Shown: positions 1-5,071 of the stretch, piece by piece
How the letters are laid out: every line of letters begins with the position of its first letter
Numbering within the stretch: position 1 is the stretch's first letter
Assembly: GCA_900550295.1 (NCBI GenBank)
Contig: URRM01000090.1
Coordinates: forward strand, 1 to 6,034
DNA from: an uncultured bacterium
GTDB taxonomy: Bacteria > Cyanobacteriota > Vampirovibrionia > Gastranaerophilales > Gastranaerophilaceae
Direction: 5' to 3'
Length of the DNA stretch: 6,034 nucleotides
Made by a program: the position numbers and the translations under genes
Notes under the pieces: model-generated
What the model saw: the letters and a program-made list of their open reading frames with translations, nothing else
The model's database searches: none
Told to the model about the DNA's origin: nothing

Positions 1-345
1 GGAAAATTAGAAAAGGTTTCAAAAGGAGATGTCCTTGAAATTTATGAAACAAAAAAGCCAAAGAAGAATCCAAATGATAATGATTACTCAACATTTTTTA
101 TTAGAAATACTAAAAAAGACGGCTCTGATATTAAATTAGATTCAGGGTATAGATATGGAAACAATGTTGTACCTGATAAATTAGTTAAAGTTATAAAAAA
201 TGTTTTAAAACCTCATACCCAAGAAACAGAAACTCTTTTGACAGAACCTGTAACTAAAGATAGTAGAAATGTATTCAAAAAAATTGGTGATTTTTTTTCT
301 ACAGACGGTTGTGATGAAGACCCAACAGCATATAGATGGTCATAA
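1..345 (+). CDS. C-terminal part of an unrecognised hypothetical protein
   Basis: Frame 1 is open from the first base to a TAA at 343-345, giving 114 residues, so the start lies outside the window. The visible part is charged and hydrophilic. It is rich in Lys, Asp and Asn, with a stretch around residues 17-30 (ETKKPKKNPNDND) that looks like a flexible linker. I see no membrane segment, no signal peptide and no recognisable catalytic motif. The tail contains FFSTDGCDEDPTAYRWS, which I cannot assign to a family. Codon use is AT-rich like the neighbouring genes, and a strong terminator follows 15 bp after the stop, which supports a real gene that is the last of its transcript. No function is proposed. 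Confidence 0.75.
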   Translation, partial: GKLEKVSKGDVLEIYETKKPKKNPNDNDYSTFFIRNTKKDGSDIKLDSGYRYGNNVVPDKLVKVIKNVLKPHTQETETLLTEPVTKDSRNVFKKIGDFFSTDGCDEDPTAYRWS

Positions 346-360
346 GATAAATTTTTAATT

Positions 361-396
361 AAACAAGAACGACTCATTTGAGCCGTTCTTGTTTTT
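361..396 (+). terminator. Rho-independent terminator after the first gene
   Basis: An 11-bp stem (361-371 with 384-394) continues after one A/C mismatch into three more pairs (CTC/GAG) around an ATTT loop. The 3' arm runs into a T tract at 392-396. It lies 15 bp after the stop of the upstream rightward gene. The mismatch becomes a G-U pair if the leftward strand is transcribed. The hairpin could therefore also stop transcripts arriving from the right, although the T tract on that side is poorer. Confidence 0.85.
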
Positions 397-431
397 GTAG
401 GTTGACTCACTATCTATTCTCCAACCTCAGA

Positions 432-450
432 TTCCGTGTCAGTCACGGAA
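432..450. repeat. Perfect 7-bp inverted repeat (hairpin)
   Basis: TTCCGTG at 432-438 and CACGGAA at 444-450 form a perfect stem around a 5-nt loop. It is locally GC-rich compared with its surroundings. It sits between the 399-427 and 465-480 inverted repeats as one module of the hairpin cluster. Confidence 0.7.
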
Positions 451-464
451 AGGCGGTATTTTGT

Positions 465-517
465 AGTGTAATGTTACACTTAACATTCTTACGCAATCAA
501 AGATTGCTTGAATGTTA
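465..517. repeat. Two abutting hairpins, the second one nested
   Basis: Positions 465-480 form a near-complete palindrome (7-bp arms, 2-nt centre). The very next base starts an 8-bp outer stem (481-488 with 510-517, TAACATTC/GAATGTTA). This encloses a 6-bp inner stem (493-498 with 502-507, GCAATC/GATTGC) with a 3-nt loop. All pairs are perfect. Chance arrangement of three perfect stems in 53 bp is unlikely, so the structure is probably maintained or part of a palindromic repeat family. Confidence 0.7.
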
Positions 518-774
518 GTATTTTGCATTCGCCCACCTAAGGCTCGATTTTCATCTCGCCAAGAATGACCTATGTCAGTTTTGAATCAATTAAATTTTTT
601 CGTGTCATAGGAATTTTGAAAAAAAATTTTTCCTAATTTTTCGGCACTCTTTCGGAGCAAAATTTCGAAATGGACTGCCCGAAATAATCGCACCATCTGT
701 AATAATCAAAGCACTCAATAAATTACATTTAAACTTGAGCGCATTAATGAAAATTTCAATAGATGTAACATACT

Positions 775-802
775 AAAAAGACTCCAATATGGAGTCTTTT
801 TT
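775..802 (-). terminator. Terminator of the tRNA-Leu gene, bidirectional in form
   Basis: A perfect 11-bp stem (775-785 with 791-801) encloses the 5-nt loop AATAT. A-rich and T-rich arms make it able to work in both directions. On the leftward strand it follows the tRNA-Leu 3' end by only a few bases and ends in a T run, so its obvious client is that tRNA. It also shields the tRNA from rightward transcription coming from 397-774. Confidence 0.85.
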
Positions 803-808
803 ATTAAT

Positions 809-892
809 TGCCGATGGCCGGGGTCGAACCGGCACGTAGTTTCCTACACAAGATTTTGAGTCTAGCACGTCTACCAATTCCATCACATCGGC
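809..892 (-). tRNA. tRNA-Leu with anticodon CAA
   Basis: Read leftward, the acceptor arms GCCGATG (892-886) and CATCGGC (816-810) pair perfectly over 7 bp. A D-arm contains GGAATTGGTAGAC. The anticodon loop is CTCAAAA, with CAA at 858-856, reading UUG codons. The variable arm is a GUAG/CUAC stem with a GAAA loop, the long type II arm expected of leucine tRNAs. The T-arm is GCCGG-TTCGACC-CCGGC. The discriminator base is A (809) and CCA is not encoded, so a CCA-adding enzyme must complete it. The anticodon stem carries one U-U mismatch at its second pair. The terminator at 775-802 follows immediately. Its 5' flank and first 12 nt are copied in the adjoining tandem repeats. Confidence 0.97.
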
Positions 893-942
893 ATGTGAGA
901 TTTTCTATTAAATTGTTTTTTCGCTGATGTGATGGAATTGGT
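873..942 (-). repeat. 20-bp inverted repeat made by the tRNA-Leu 5' end and an antisense copy
   Basis: Positions 873-892 (tRNA nucleotides 20 to 1) and 923-942 are complementary over 20 bp with one mismatch, separated by 30 bp. In a leftward transcript the upstream arm could pair with the tRNA's 5' acceptor strand and D-arm, competing with normal tRNA folding. The mismatch is A-C in the leftward transcript and G-U in the rightward one. The same antisense arm recurs in the next two units. Confidence 0.85.
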
Positions 943-1263
943 CTAATCTGACTTGGCTTCCCCTCACTTTCCACTACGTGGAGCCTTTCGGATTGCCTTG
1001 CATCACATCGGCATGTGAGATTTTCTATTAAATTGTTTTTTCGCTGATGTGATGGAATTGGTCTAATCTGACTTGGCTTCCCCTCACTTTCCACTACGTG
1101 GAGCCTTTCGGGTTGCCTTGCATCACATCGGCATGTGAGATTTTCTATTAAATTGTTTTTTGCTGATGTGATGGAATTGGTCTAATCTGACTTGGCTTCC
1201 CCTCACTTTCCACTGTGTGGAGCCTTTCGGGTTGCCTTGCATCGCATCGGCATGTGAGATTTT
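881..1263. repeat. 120-bp tandem repeat array overlapping the 5' end of tRNA-Leu
   Basis: Three units start at 881, 1001 and 1121, with lengths 120, 120 and 119 bp. A partial fourth copy of about 24 bp starts at 1240. Units 1 and 2 differ at one base. Unit 3 lacks one C after the T run and differs at two loop bases (TAC to TGT) in the CCAC/GTGG hairpin. Every unit begins with CATCACATCGGC, the complement of the first 12 nt of the tRNA, so the array's left end lies inside the gene. Each also contains GCTGATGTGATGGAATTGGT (923-942, 1043-1062, 1162-1181), the tRNA 5' end in the opposite orientation with one mismatch. The remainder holds a small TCCAC/GTGGA hairpin and shows no resemblance to a protein gene. 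High identity implies recent amplification or gene conversion. It is not CRISPR: the whole unit repeats, with no variable spacers. Confidence 0.93.
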
Positions 1264-1428
1264 TACGCTGAAAATTATATTAAACAGTAAATATAATTTG
1301 AGATACAACGTAAGATTATAATAGCAAAAAAATATAAAATATCAAATCTTATTTTTAAATTTCTTTTAATTGTCTTCAAACATCACTTACAAGCGGTTTT
1401 TAATTGTACAAAAAAAGTTTACATTATC
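1264..1428. other. AT-rich intergenic spacer
   Basis: This segment between the repeat array and the secreted-protein gene is very AT-rich and has no open reading frame of note. Apart from the candidate leftward promoter at 1315-1345, and a second leftward TATAAT (1279-1274) lacking a -35 partner, I see no structured element. A promoter for the rightward gene at 1447 must lie here or just before it, but no convincing -35/-10 pair is visible. Confidence 0.6.
1315..1345 (-). promoter_or_regulatory. Candidate leftward promoter upstream of the repeat array and tRNA-Leu
   Basis: Read leftward there is TTGATA (1345-1340, one base off the -35 consensus), a 19-bp spacer and TATAAT (1320-1315, a perfect -10). 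The spacer is slightly long. The predicted start near 1308 would produce a leader of about 415 nt running through all repeat copies before the tRNA. A weaker alternative lies inside the repeat itself: TTTAAT at 912-907 would start just upstream of the mature tRNA, but has no good -35. Sequence alone does not choose between them. Confidence 0.35.
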
Positions 1429-1431
1429 TTG

Positions 1432-1438
1432 GGTGAGG
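1432..1438 (+). promoter_or_regulatory. Ribosome binding site deciding the start at 1447
   Basis: GGTGAGG matches the anti-Shine-Dalgarno complement well and ends 8 bp before ATG 1447. The alternative TTG at 1429 would place this site inside the coding region, and GTG 1441 would be too close to it. Confidence 0.7.
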
Positions 1439-1446
1439 TAGTGTTT

Positions 1447-2223
1447 ATGAAGAAATTTTTATTTTTAGCAACATCAATTTTACTTTTTTATCAATCAGCG
1501 GATTGTGCAACTTTTCAAGGTAACGTTTCAAAAGTAGATCAAGTTGGCTCACATCAAATTGTCGATGCGGACTCTATGAACCCAATTGACGGAGCAACAA
1601 TAAACATTCCTCAAAAGAATTTTTCAACCAAAAGTGATGCCAACGGAAAATTTAACCTAGATGCAAACATAAGCGGTGACACAATTATGTCCGTTTCAAA
1701 AGATGGTTACAAACCTTTTTCATTAACTGTAAATGAATCAATTGCATCTCGTCCAATGACCGTTGGGATTGAAAAAACTGCCCCTATGGATTTGACAATT
1801 GACACAAACATGTTTCACTTAGGGGATAACAACTTTTCTGACACTTCTGCAAACGCAGGAGAATTCAGAGTTCAAGCTCTTGGTCCTTATTATTCAAAAA
1901 AAATATTGATTAAAGAAGCAAACAACAACACTTACCTTGTAATCGGTTCTATTATTGGCATTGATACAAAAATGGCTCAATCGGTAGGACAAAATAGCAT
2001 TGCATTCGCTTACGCAAGTCCTCCTGAAATTTATTTCAATGGAACTAAAATTGCCGAAATTCAATTAAACGGCGACGGACAACGTTTTAAAATTCCATAT
2101 GGGCTTATAAGAGTAAATCAGCAAAATGAAATCACAATAAAAACCGGTCGAAACATGATGCAGAGTGCTTACATAGATTATGATGACATTGAATTTATGA
2201 ACTTGTCAATTGAAAGTCGTTAA
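1447..2223 (+). CDS. Secreted protein with carboxypeptidase-regulatory-like domain
   Basis: The 258-residue product is predicted to be exported. Residues 1-19 form a classic signal peptide (MKKFLFLATSILLFYQSA). The following DC is not a good lipobox, so a soluble or surface protein is more likely than a lipoprotein. Residues about 38-105 (VDADSMNPIDGATINI, then SDANGKFNL and VSKDGYKPFSL) match the carboxypeptidase-regulatory-like beta-sandwich fold often found in surface and envelope proteins. Residues about 135-258 are also beta-rich, with no recognised family and no catalytic motif. I chose ATG 1447 because GGTGAGG (1432-1438) sits 8 bp before it and the signal peptide then starts properly. 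A TTG at 1429 would add six residues and lose this ribosome site. The stop overlaps the stop of the convergent gene. The molecular role is unknown. Confidence 0.9.
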   Translation: MKKFLFLATSILLFYQSADCATFQGNVSKVDQVGSHQIVDADSMNPIDGATINIPQKNFSTKSDANGKFNLDANISGDTIMSVSKDGYKPFSLTVNESIASRPMTVGIEKTAPMDLTIDTNMFHLGDNNFSDTSANAGEFRVQALGPYYSKKILIKEANNNTYLVIGSIIGIDTKMAQSVGQNSIAFAYASPPEIYFNGTKIAEIQLNGDGQRFKIPYGLIRVNQQNEITIKTGRNMMQSAYIDYDDIEFMNLSIESR

Positions 2224-2507
2224 CAAACTTGCAAAACAGCAATAAGTTCAAGAGCAATCTCTCTTTGCAAATCTATTGGTGCAGATTTAAAATAATCAAA
2301 AGCCTCTTGAATACGTTTGTCTTTGTCATACCAACGGCGCATAATAATCGTAATTGCGGTATCTAAAACAGCCTGTTTAATACCGTAATTTTTAGCTTTA
2401 GAGATAATATACTCAGCACATTTAACTTGAGAGTCCAAGTCTGCACTCTTCATCAAGCTTACCGCTAAACTTACGGTTGGATCTAAATCATACCAACGTT
2501 TTTGCAT
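2220..2507 (-). CDS. Small helical protein with two RWYD repeats, unrecognised
   Basis: This 95-residue protein consists of two tandem copies of one module. Residues 4-36 (RWYDLDPTVSLAVSLMKSA...) align without gaps to 58-90 (RWYDKDKRIQEAFDYFKSA...), sharing RWYD, D, A, KSA, D, Q, A and I, about 13 identities in 34 positions, at an offset of 54 residues. Both look alpha-helical, with hydrophobic residues spaced every three to four positions. No signal peptide or membrane segment is seen, so it is probably cytoplasmic. AAGGA (2518-2514) lies 6 bp before the ATG and supports the start. It follows the DUF167 gene by 35 bp on the same strand, so the two likely form an operon. Its stop codon overlaps that of the convergent secreted-protein gene. 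I do not recognise the family; an internally duplicated adaptor or helical-repeat protein is the most that can be inferred. Confidence 0.88.
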   Translation of the reverse strand: MQKRWYDLDPTVSLAVSLMKSADLDSQVKCAEYIISKAKNYGIKQAVLDTAITIIMRRWYDKDKRIQEAFDYFKSAPIDLQREIALELIAVLQVC

Positions 2508-2542
2508 ATTATATCCTTAAAAATGCCTCTTTTAACTAAATT

Positions 2543-2815
2543 CTATGACAAAACTGATTTAATTTCTACCATCTTATCGGATGAAATATTTTTGAATAAA
2601 ATCGTTTTTTCTTTTGAAGTTTCGCCCTTTACGATTTCAATGCTTGATTTTGGAACCTTAAAATTTTTAGATAAAAATTCAACCAAAGCTTTATTTGCCT
2701 TGTTTTCAATTGGTTGAGCCGTAACTTTTACTTTAACCATTTCATCCGTTTTTATAATTTCATTTTTACTTGCGTTAGGTGAAATTTTAAGTTTGATTAT
2801 TAAATTTTCTGCCAT
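2543..2815 (-). CDS. DUF167 / YggU family protein (UPF0235)
   Basis: The 90-residue product has the length and core of the DUF167 (YggU/UPF0235) family: MVKVKVTAQPIENKANKALV (residues 26-45), then FLSKNFKVPKSSIEIVKGET (47-66), then SKEKTILF. The family motif, typically VxVtAPPveGkANkaLiefL followed by vsGetsReK, is well preserved, with Gln for the first Pro and Glu-Asn for the usual Glu-Gly. These are small cytosolic alpha/beta proteins whose biochemical role is not settled. AAGAGGT (2830-2824) lies 8 bp before the ATG. The gene is divergent from rel over 51 bp and appears to be the first gene of a two-gene leftward operon with the RWYD-repeat protein. Confidence 0.95.
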   Translation of the reverse strand: MAENLIIKLKISPNASKNEIIKTDEMVKVKVTAQPIENKANKALVEFLSKNFKVPKSSIEIVKGETSKEKTILFKNISSDKMVEIKSVLS

Positions 2816-2828
2816 AAAAAATTACCTC

Positions 2829-2857
2829 TTGTAAAAATAAAAAAATACTAGTAAAAT
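2829..2857 (+). promoter_or_regulatory. Predicted rel promoter giving a leaderless mRNA
   Basis: TTGTAA (2829-2834) and TAAAAT (2852-2857) are separated by exactly 17 bp, matching 4 and 5 of the 6 consensus bases. Transcription would start at about 2864-2867, at or within a few bases of the rel ATG (2867). No Shine-Dalgarno sequence exists in the 25 bp before that ATG, which agrees with a leaderless message. Confidence 0.55.
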
Positions 2858-2858
2858 A

Positions 2859-2867
2859 ATTATACCA
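2859..2867 (-). promoter_or_regulatory. Extended -10 promoter for the DUF167 operon
   Basis: Read leftward, TGGTATAAT (2867-2859) is a perfect extended -10 element (TGn plus TATAAT). No good -35 is present at the normal distance, which is usual for extended -10 promoters. The predicted start near 2852 gives a 37-nt leader that includes the ribosome site at 2830-2824. The element overlaps the first base of the rel start codon and the predicted rel transcription start. Confidence 0.55.
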
Positions 2868-5068
2868 TGAGCGATATTGATACATTGTCATTATTTGATG
2901 ACGTAAAAAAAATGATAGCGGAACGTCCTAAAGACGACCAAGATAGAATTGAAAAAGCCTTTCTTTTTGCAAGACATTTGCACGAAGGACAATTTAGAGT
3001 TTCAGAAGAGCCATATATTATTCACCCTGTTGAAGTTGCGAAAATTTTGATTAATTTAAAAGCGGATACAGATACCGTAATTGCAGCTTTTTTGCACGAT
3101 ATTTTGGAGGATACAGACACTCAACCTGAAACTATTGAAAAGGAATTCGGTGAAGATGTTTTAACTCTTGTTCAAGGGGTTACAAAACTTGGTAAATATC
3201 ACTTCCAATCAAAAGAAGAGCGTCAAGCTGAAAATTTCCGTCGAATGTTTATTGCAATGGCAAGTGATATTAGAATTATATTTTTAAAACTTGCAGACAG
3301 ATTGCATAATATGCGAACACTAAACTTTATGCGACCTGAAAAGCAAAAAAGAATCGCTCAAGAAACATTAGACGTATTTGCTCCGCTTGCAAACCGTTTA
3401 GGTATCGGTAAAATCAAAGCCGAATTAGAAGATTTATCATTAAGATATCTACATCCTGATCAATATTTTGAAATTGTACAATTAGTTTCGCAAACAAAAG
3501 ATGAAAGAGAAGCTACAGTAAAAGTTTTAATGGATAAGATTGCCAAAGATGTTAAAGCAAACGGTATCAATGCTCAAATTACGGGACGTGCAAAACACTA
3601 TTATAGTATTTACAGCAAAATGAAACGTCTAAACATCTCTTTCCACGATTTATACGACATTACAGCCGTTCGTGTAATCGTTGATAGCGAAAAAGAATGT
3701 TATGAGGTTTTAGGGTTAATTCACTCTCAGTTCAAACCTATACCTGGGCGTTTTAAAGATTACATTGCAATGCCTAAAGGCAACTTATACCAATCATTAC
3801 ACACTTCTGTAATCGGTCCTAAAATGCGTCCATTAGAAGTTCAAATCAGAACACACAAGATGCATGAAATTGCCGAATATGGGGTTGCTGCACACTGGAG
3901 ATACAAAGAAAAAGGTTCTCAAAAAGCTGACAATGCAGCTGATATGCAATTCTCTTGGATGAGAAAAATGGTTGAATACAACCAAGATATGACAAATGCC
4001 GAAGACTACGTAAATTCAGTAAAATTAGACATCTTCTCTGACCAGGTATTTGCATTCACTCCAAACGGAGATGTATTTGATTTACCTAAAAAAGCAACAC
4101 CCGTTGACTTTGCATACCGTATTCACTCTGACGTAGGACACAAAACAATTGGGGCTTTAGTAAACGGTCGTATTGTTCCGCTTGATACAAAGTTAAAAAA
4201 CGGTGATATCGTTGAAATTTTAACATCAAAACAACCTGCGCCAAGATTAGATTGGCTAAACTTTGTTGTAACAAAACAAGCCGGTCAAAAAATTCGTCAA
4301 TGGTTCAAAAAGAATAACCGTGAGGCTCACGTCGAACTTGGAAAAACTAACCTTGAACACGAACTAACAAAAGCTGTATTTGATGAATACGTTAAAAACG
4401 GTTCGTTTGAAGAAGTTGCAAAGCAAATGAACTACCAATCAATGGAAGATTTGTTTGCAGCTCTTGGTTATGGTGAAACAACCGTAAACAAAATTGTAAA
4501 CAGAATTAAAAAACCTGAAGAAAATAAAAGAACTTACGTTGAACCAAAGAAAAAAAATACAGCAAAAGATATTGTTGGTTTAGACGGTTTATTATATTCT
4601 TTTGCAAGATGTTGTTCACCAATTCCGGGAGAACCTATTGTAGGTGTTGTAACCCGTTCTAAAGGGGTTTCAATCCACAGATTAGATTGTAAAACACTTG
4701 AAGATGTTGAACCGGAAAGATTATTAGATATTCAATGGGCAAACAATCCTGTTAATAAGAGTTATAGCACAACGATTAGGGTTGAAACTCAAGATAAACA
4801 AGGTATGTTAAAGGATATTATTGCTGCAGTTTCTGACAACAACACTAATATCAATTATGCGAACGTAAAATCAAAACAAAATAATATAGGTATTGTAGAA
4901 CTTGGCATTGAGCTTGATAACATAACAACATTGAGAAAAGTTATTACAAGTTTGCAATCGTTGCCTGATGTAATCAGCGTAAAACGTATTCAAACATCCT
5001 TCTCACAAGCTCCTCAACAATTTGGTAAAAAGAACGCACCAAAGTCTAAAAAGCAAAGAAAGAAATAA
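2867..5068 (+). CDS. rel: Bifunctional (p)ppGpp synthetase/hydrolase, RelA/SpoT (Rel) family
   Basis: Rel makes (p)ppGpp from ATP and GDP/GTP and hydrolyses it, setting the stringent response at the ribosome. The 733-residue length is normal for long Rel proteins. The N-terminal HD hydrolase has HP at 53-54, HDILED at 77-82 and ADRLHN at 143-148, so it looks active. The synthetase has the R241/K243/S247/K251 motif, D264, RFKDYIAMPKGNLYQSLHT (295-313, with Y308) and EVQIRT (E324), also intact. RFKD at 295-298 is the charge signature of bifunctional Rel and SpoT; monofunctional RelA has an acidic version. A TGS domain spans about 387-450 with H420. A helical region follows, then a zinc-finger-like domain with C582, C583, H604 and C608, and an ACT domain at about 634-708. 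The basic tail (GKKNAPKSKKQRKK) is lineage-specific. ATG 2867 fits the family N-terminus but lacks a Shine-Dalgarno site. A TPR gene starts 3 bp after the stop. Confidence 0.99.
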   Translation: MSDIDTLSLFDDVKKMIAERPKDDQDRIEKAFLFARHLHEGQFRVSEEPYIIHPVEVAKILINLKADTDTVIAAFLHDILEDTDTQPETIEKEFGEDVLTLVQGVTKLGKYHFQSKEERQAENFRRMFIAMASDIRIIFLKLADRLHNMRTLNFMRPEKQKRIAQETLDVFAPLANRLGIGKIKAELEDLSLRYLHPDQYFEIVQLVSQTKDEREATVKVLMDKIAKDVKANGINAQITGRAKHYYSIYSKMKRLNISFHDLYDITAVRVIVDSEKECYEVLGLIHSQFKPIPGRFKDYIAMPKGNLYQSLHTSVIGPKMRPLEVQIRTHKMHEIAEYGVAAHWRYKEKGSQKADNAADMQFSWMRKMVEYNQDMTNAEDYVNSVKLDIFSDQVFAFTPNGDVFDLPKKATPVDFAYRIHSDVGHKTIGALVNGRIVPLDTKLKNGDIVEILTSKQPAPRLDWLNFVVTKQAGQKIRQWFKKNNREAHVELGKTNLEHELTKAVFDEYVKNGSFEEVAKQMNYQSMEDLFAALGYGETTVNKIVNRIKKPEENKRTYVEPKKKNTAKDIVGLDGLLYSFARCCSPIPGEPIVGVVTRSKGVSIHRLDCKTLEDVEPERLLDIQWANNPVNKSYSTTIRVETQDKQGMLKDIIAAVSDNNTNINYANVKSKQNNIGIVELGIELDNITTLRKVITSLQSLPDVISVKRIQTSFSQAPQQFGKKNAPKSKKQRKK

Positions 5069-5071
5069 TTT

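Larger units (their letters stand above)
397..774. other. Gene-free, hairpin-rich region; possible dispersed repeat or structured RNA
   Basis: No convincing protein gene lies in these roughly 380 bp between two strong terminators. Inverted repeats are dense. They are 399-404 with 422-427; 432-438 with 444-450 (TTCCGTG/CACGGAA); 465-471 with 474-480 (AGTGTAA/TTACACT); a nested pair 481-488 with 510-517 enclosing 493-498 with 502-507; 569-574 with 606-611; 641-646 with 676-682 (one bulge); and 711-718 with 735-742 (one wobble). The first half (399-517) is almost continuous hairpins, typical of interspersed palindromic repeats. I compared the leftward strand by eye with RNase P RNA, tmRNA and SRP RNA and found none of their conserved core sequences. 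Whether it is a multi-copy repeat, an RNA gene or degenerate sequence cannot be decided from one copy. Confidence 0.45.

Noticed and set aside
213..410. Leftward 65-residue frame over the first gene and its terminator
   Set aside because: It is antisense to the real rightward gene and runs through the terminator hairpin, with no supporting signals.
586..696. Leftward 36-codon frame starting MVRLFRAVHFEILLRKSAEK
   Set aside because: It has no ribosome site, is short, and lies in the hairpin-rich region. It may mark a dispersed repeat but is not supported as a gene.
397..774. RNase P RNA, tmRNA or SRP RNA
   Set aside because: The length would suit the first two, but none of their conserved core motifs (for example GAGGAAAGTCC, a tRNA-like end, or GGAAGCAGCC) is present on either strand.
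881..1263. CRISPR array
   Set aside because: The entire 120-bp unit is repeated with almost no variation. There are no distinct spacers, no short direct repeats and no cas genes nearby.
804..1308. Leftward reading frames across the tRNA and repeat array (about 96 and 61 residues)
   Set aside because: They overlap the tRNA and consist of the translated tandem repeat (the VESEGKPSQIRPIP block recurs). No ribosome site or family likeness supports them.
1429..1446. TTG start six codons upstream for the secreted protein
   Set aside because: The good ribosome site at 1432-1438 would fall inside the coding region, and the signal peptide begins naturally at ATG 1447.
2502..2717. Rightward 71-residue frame inside the DUF167 region
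   Set aside because: It is the opposite-strand shadow of the DUF167 gene, which has clear family motifs.
3846..4274. Two leftward frames inside rel (69 and 62 residues)
   Set aside because: They are antisense shadows of the synthetase and TGS coding sequence and lack start signals.
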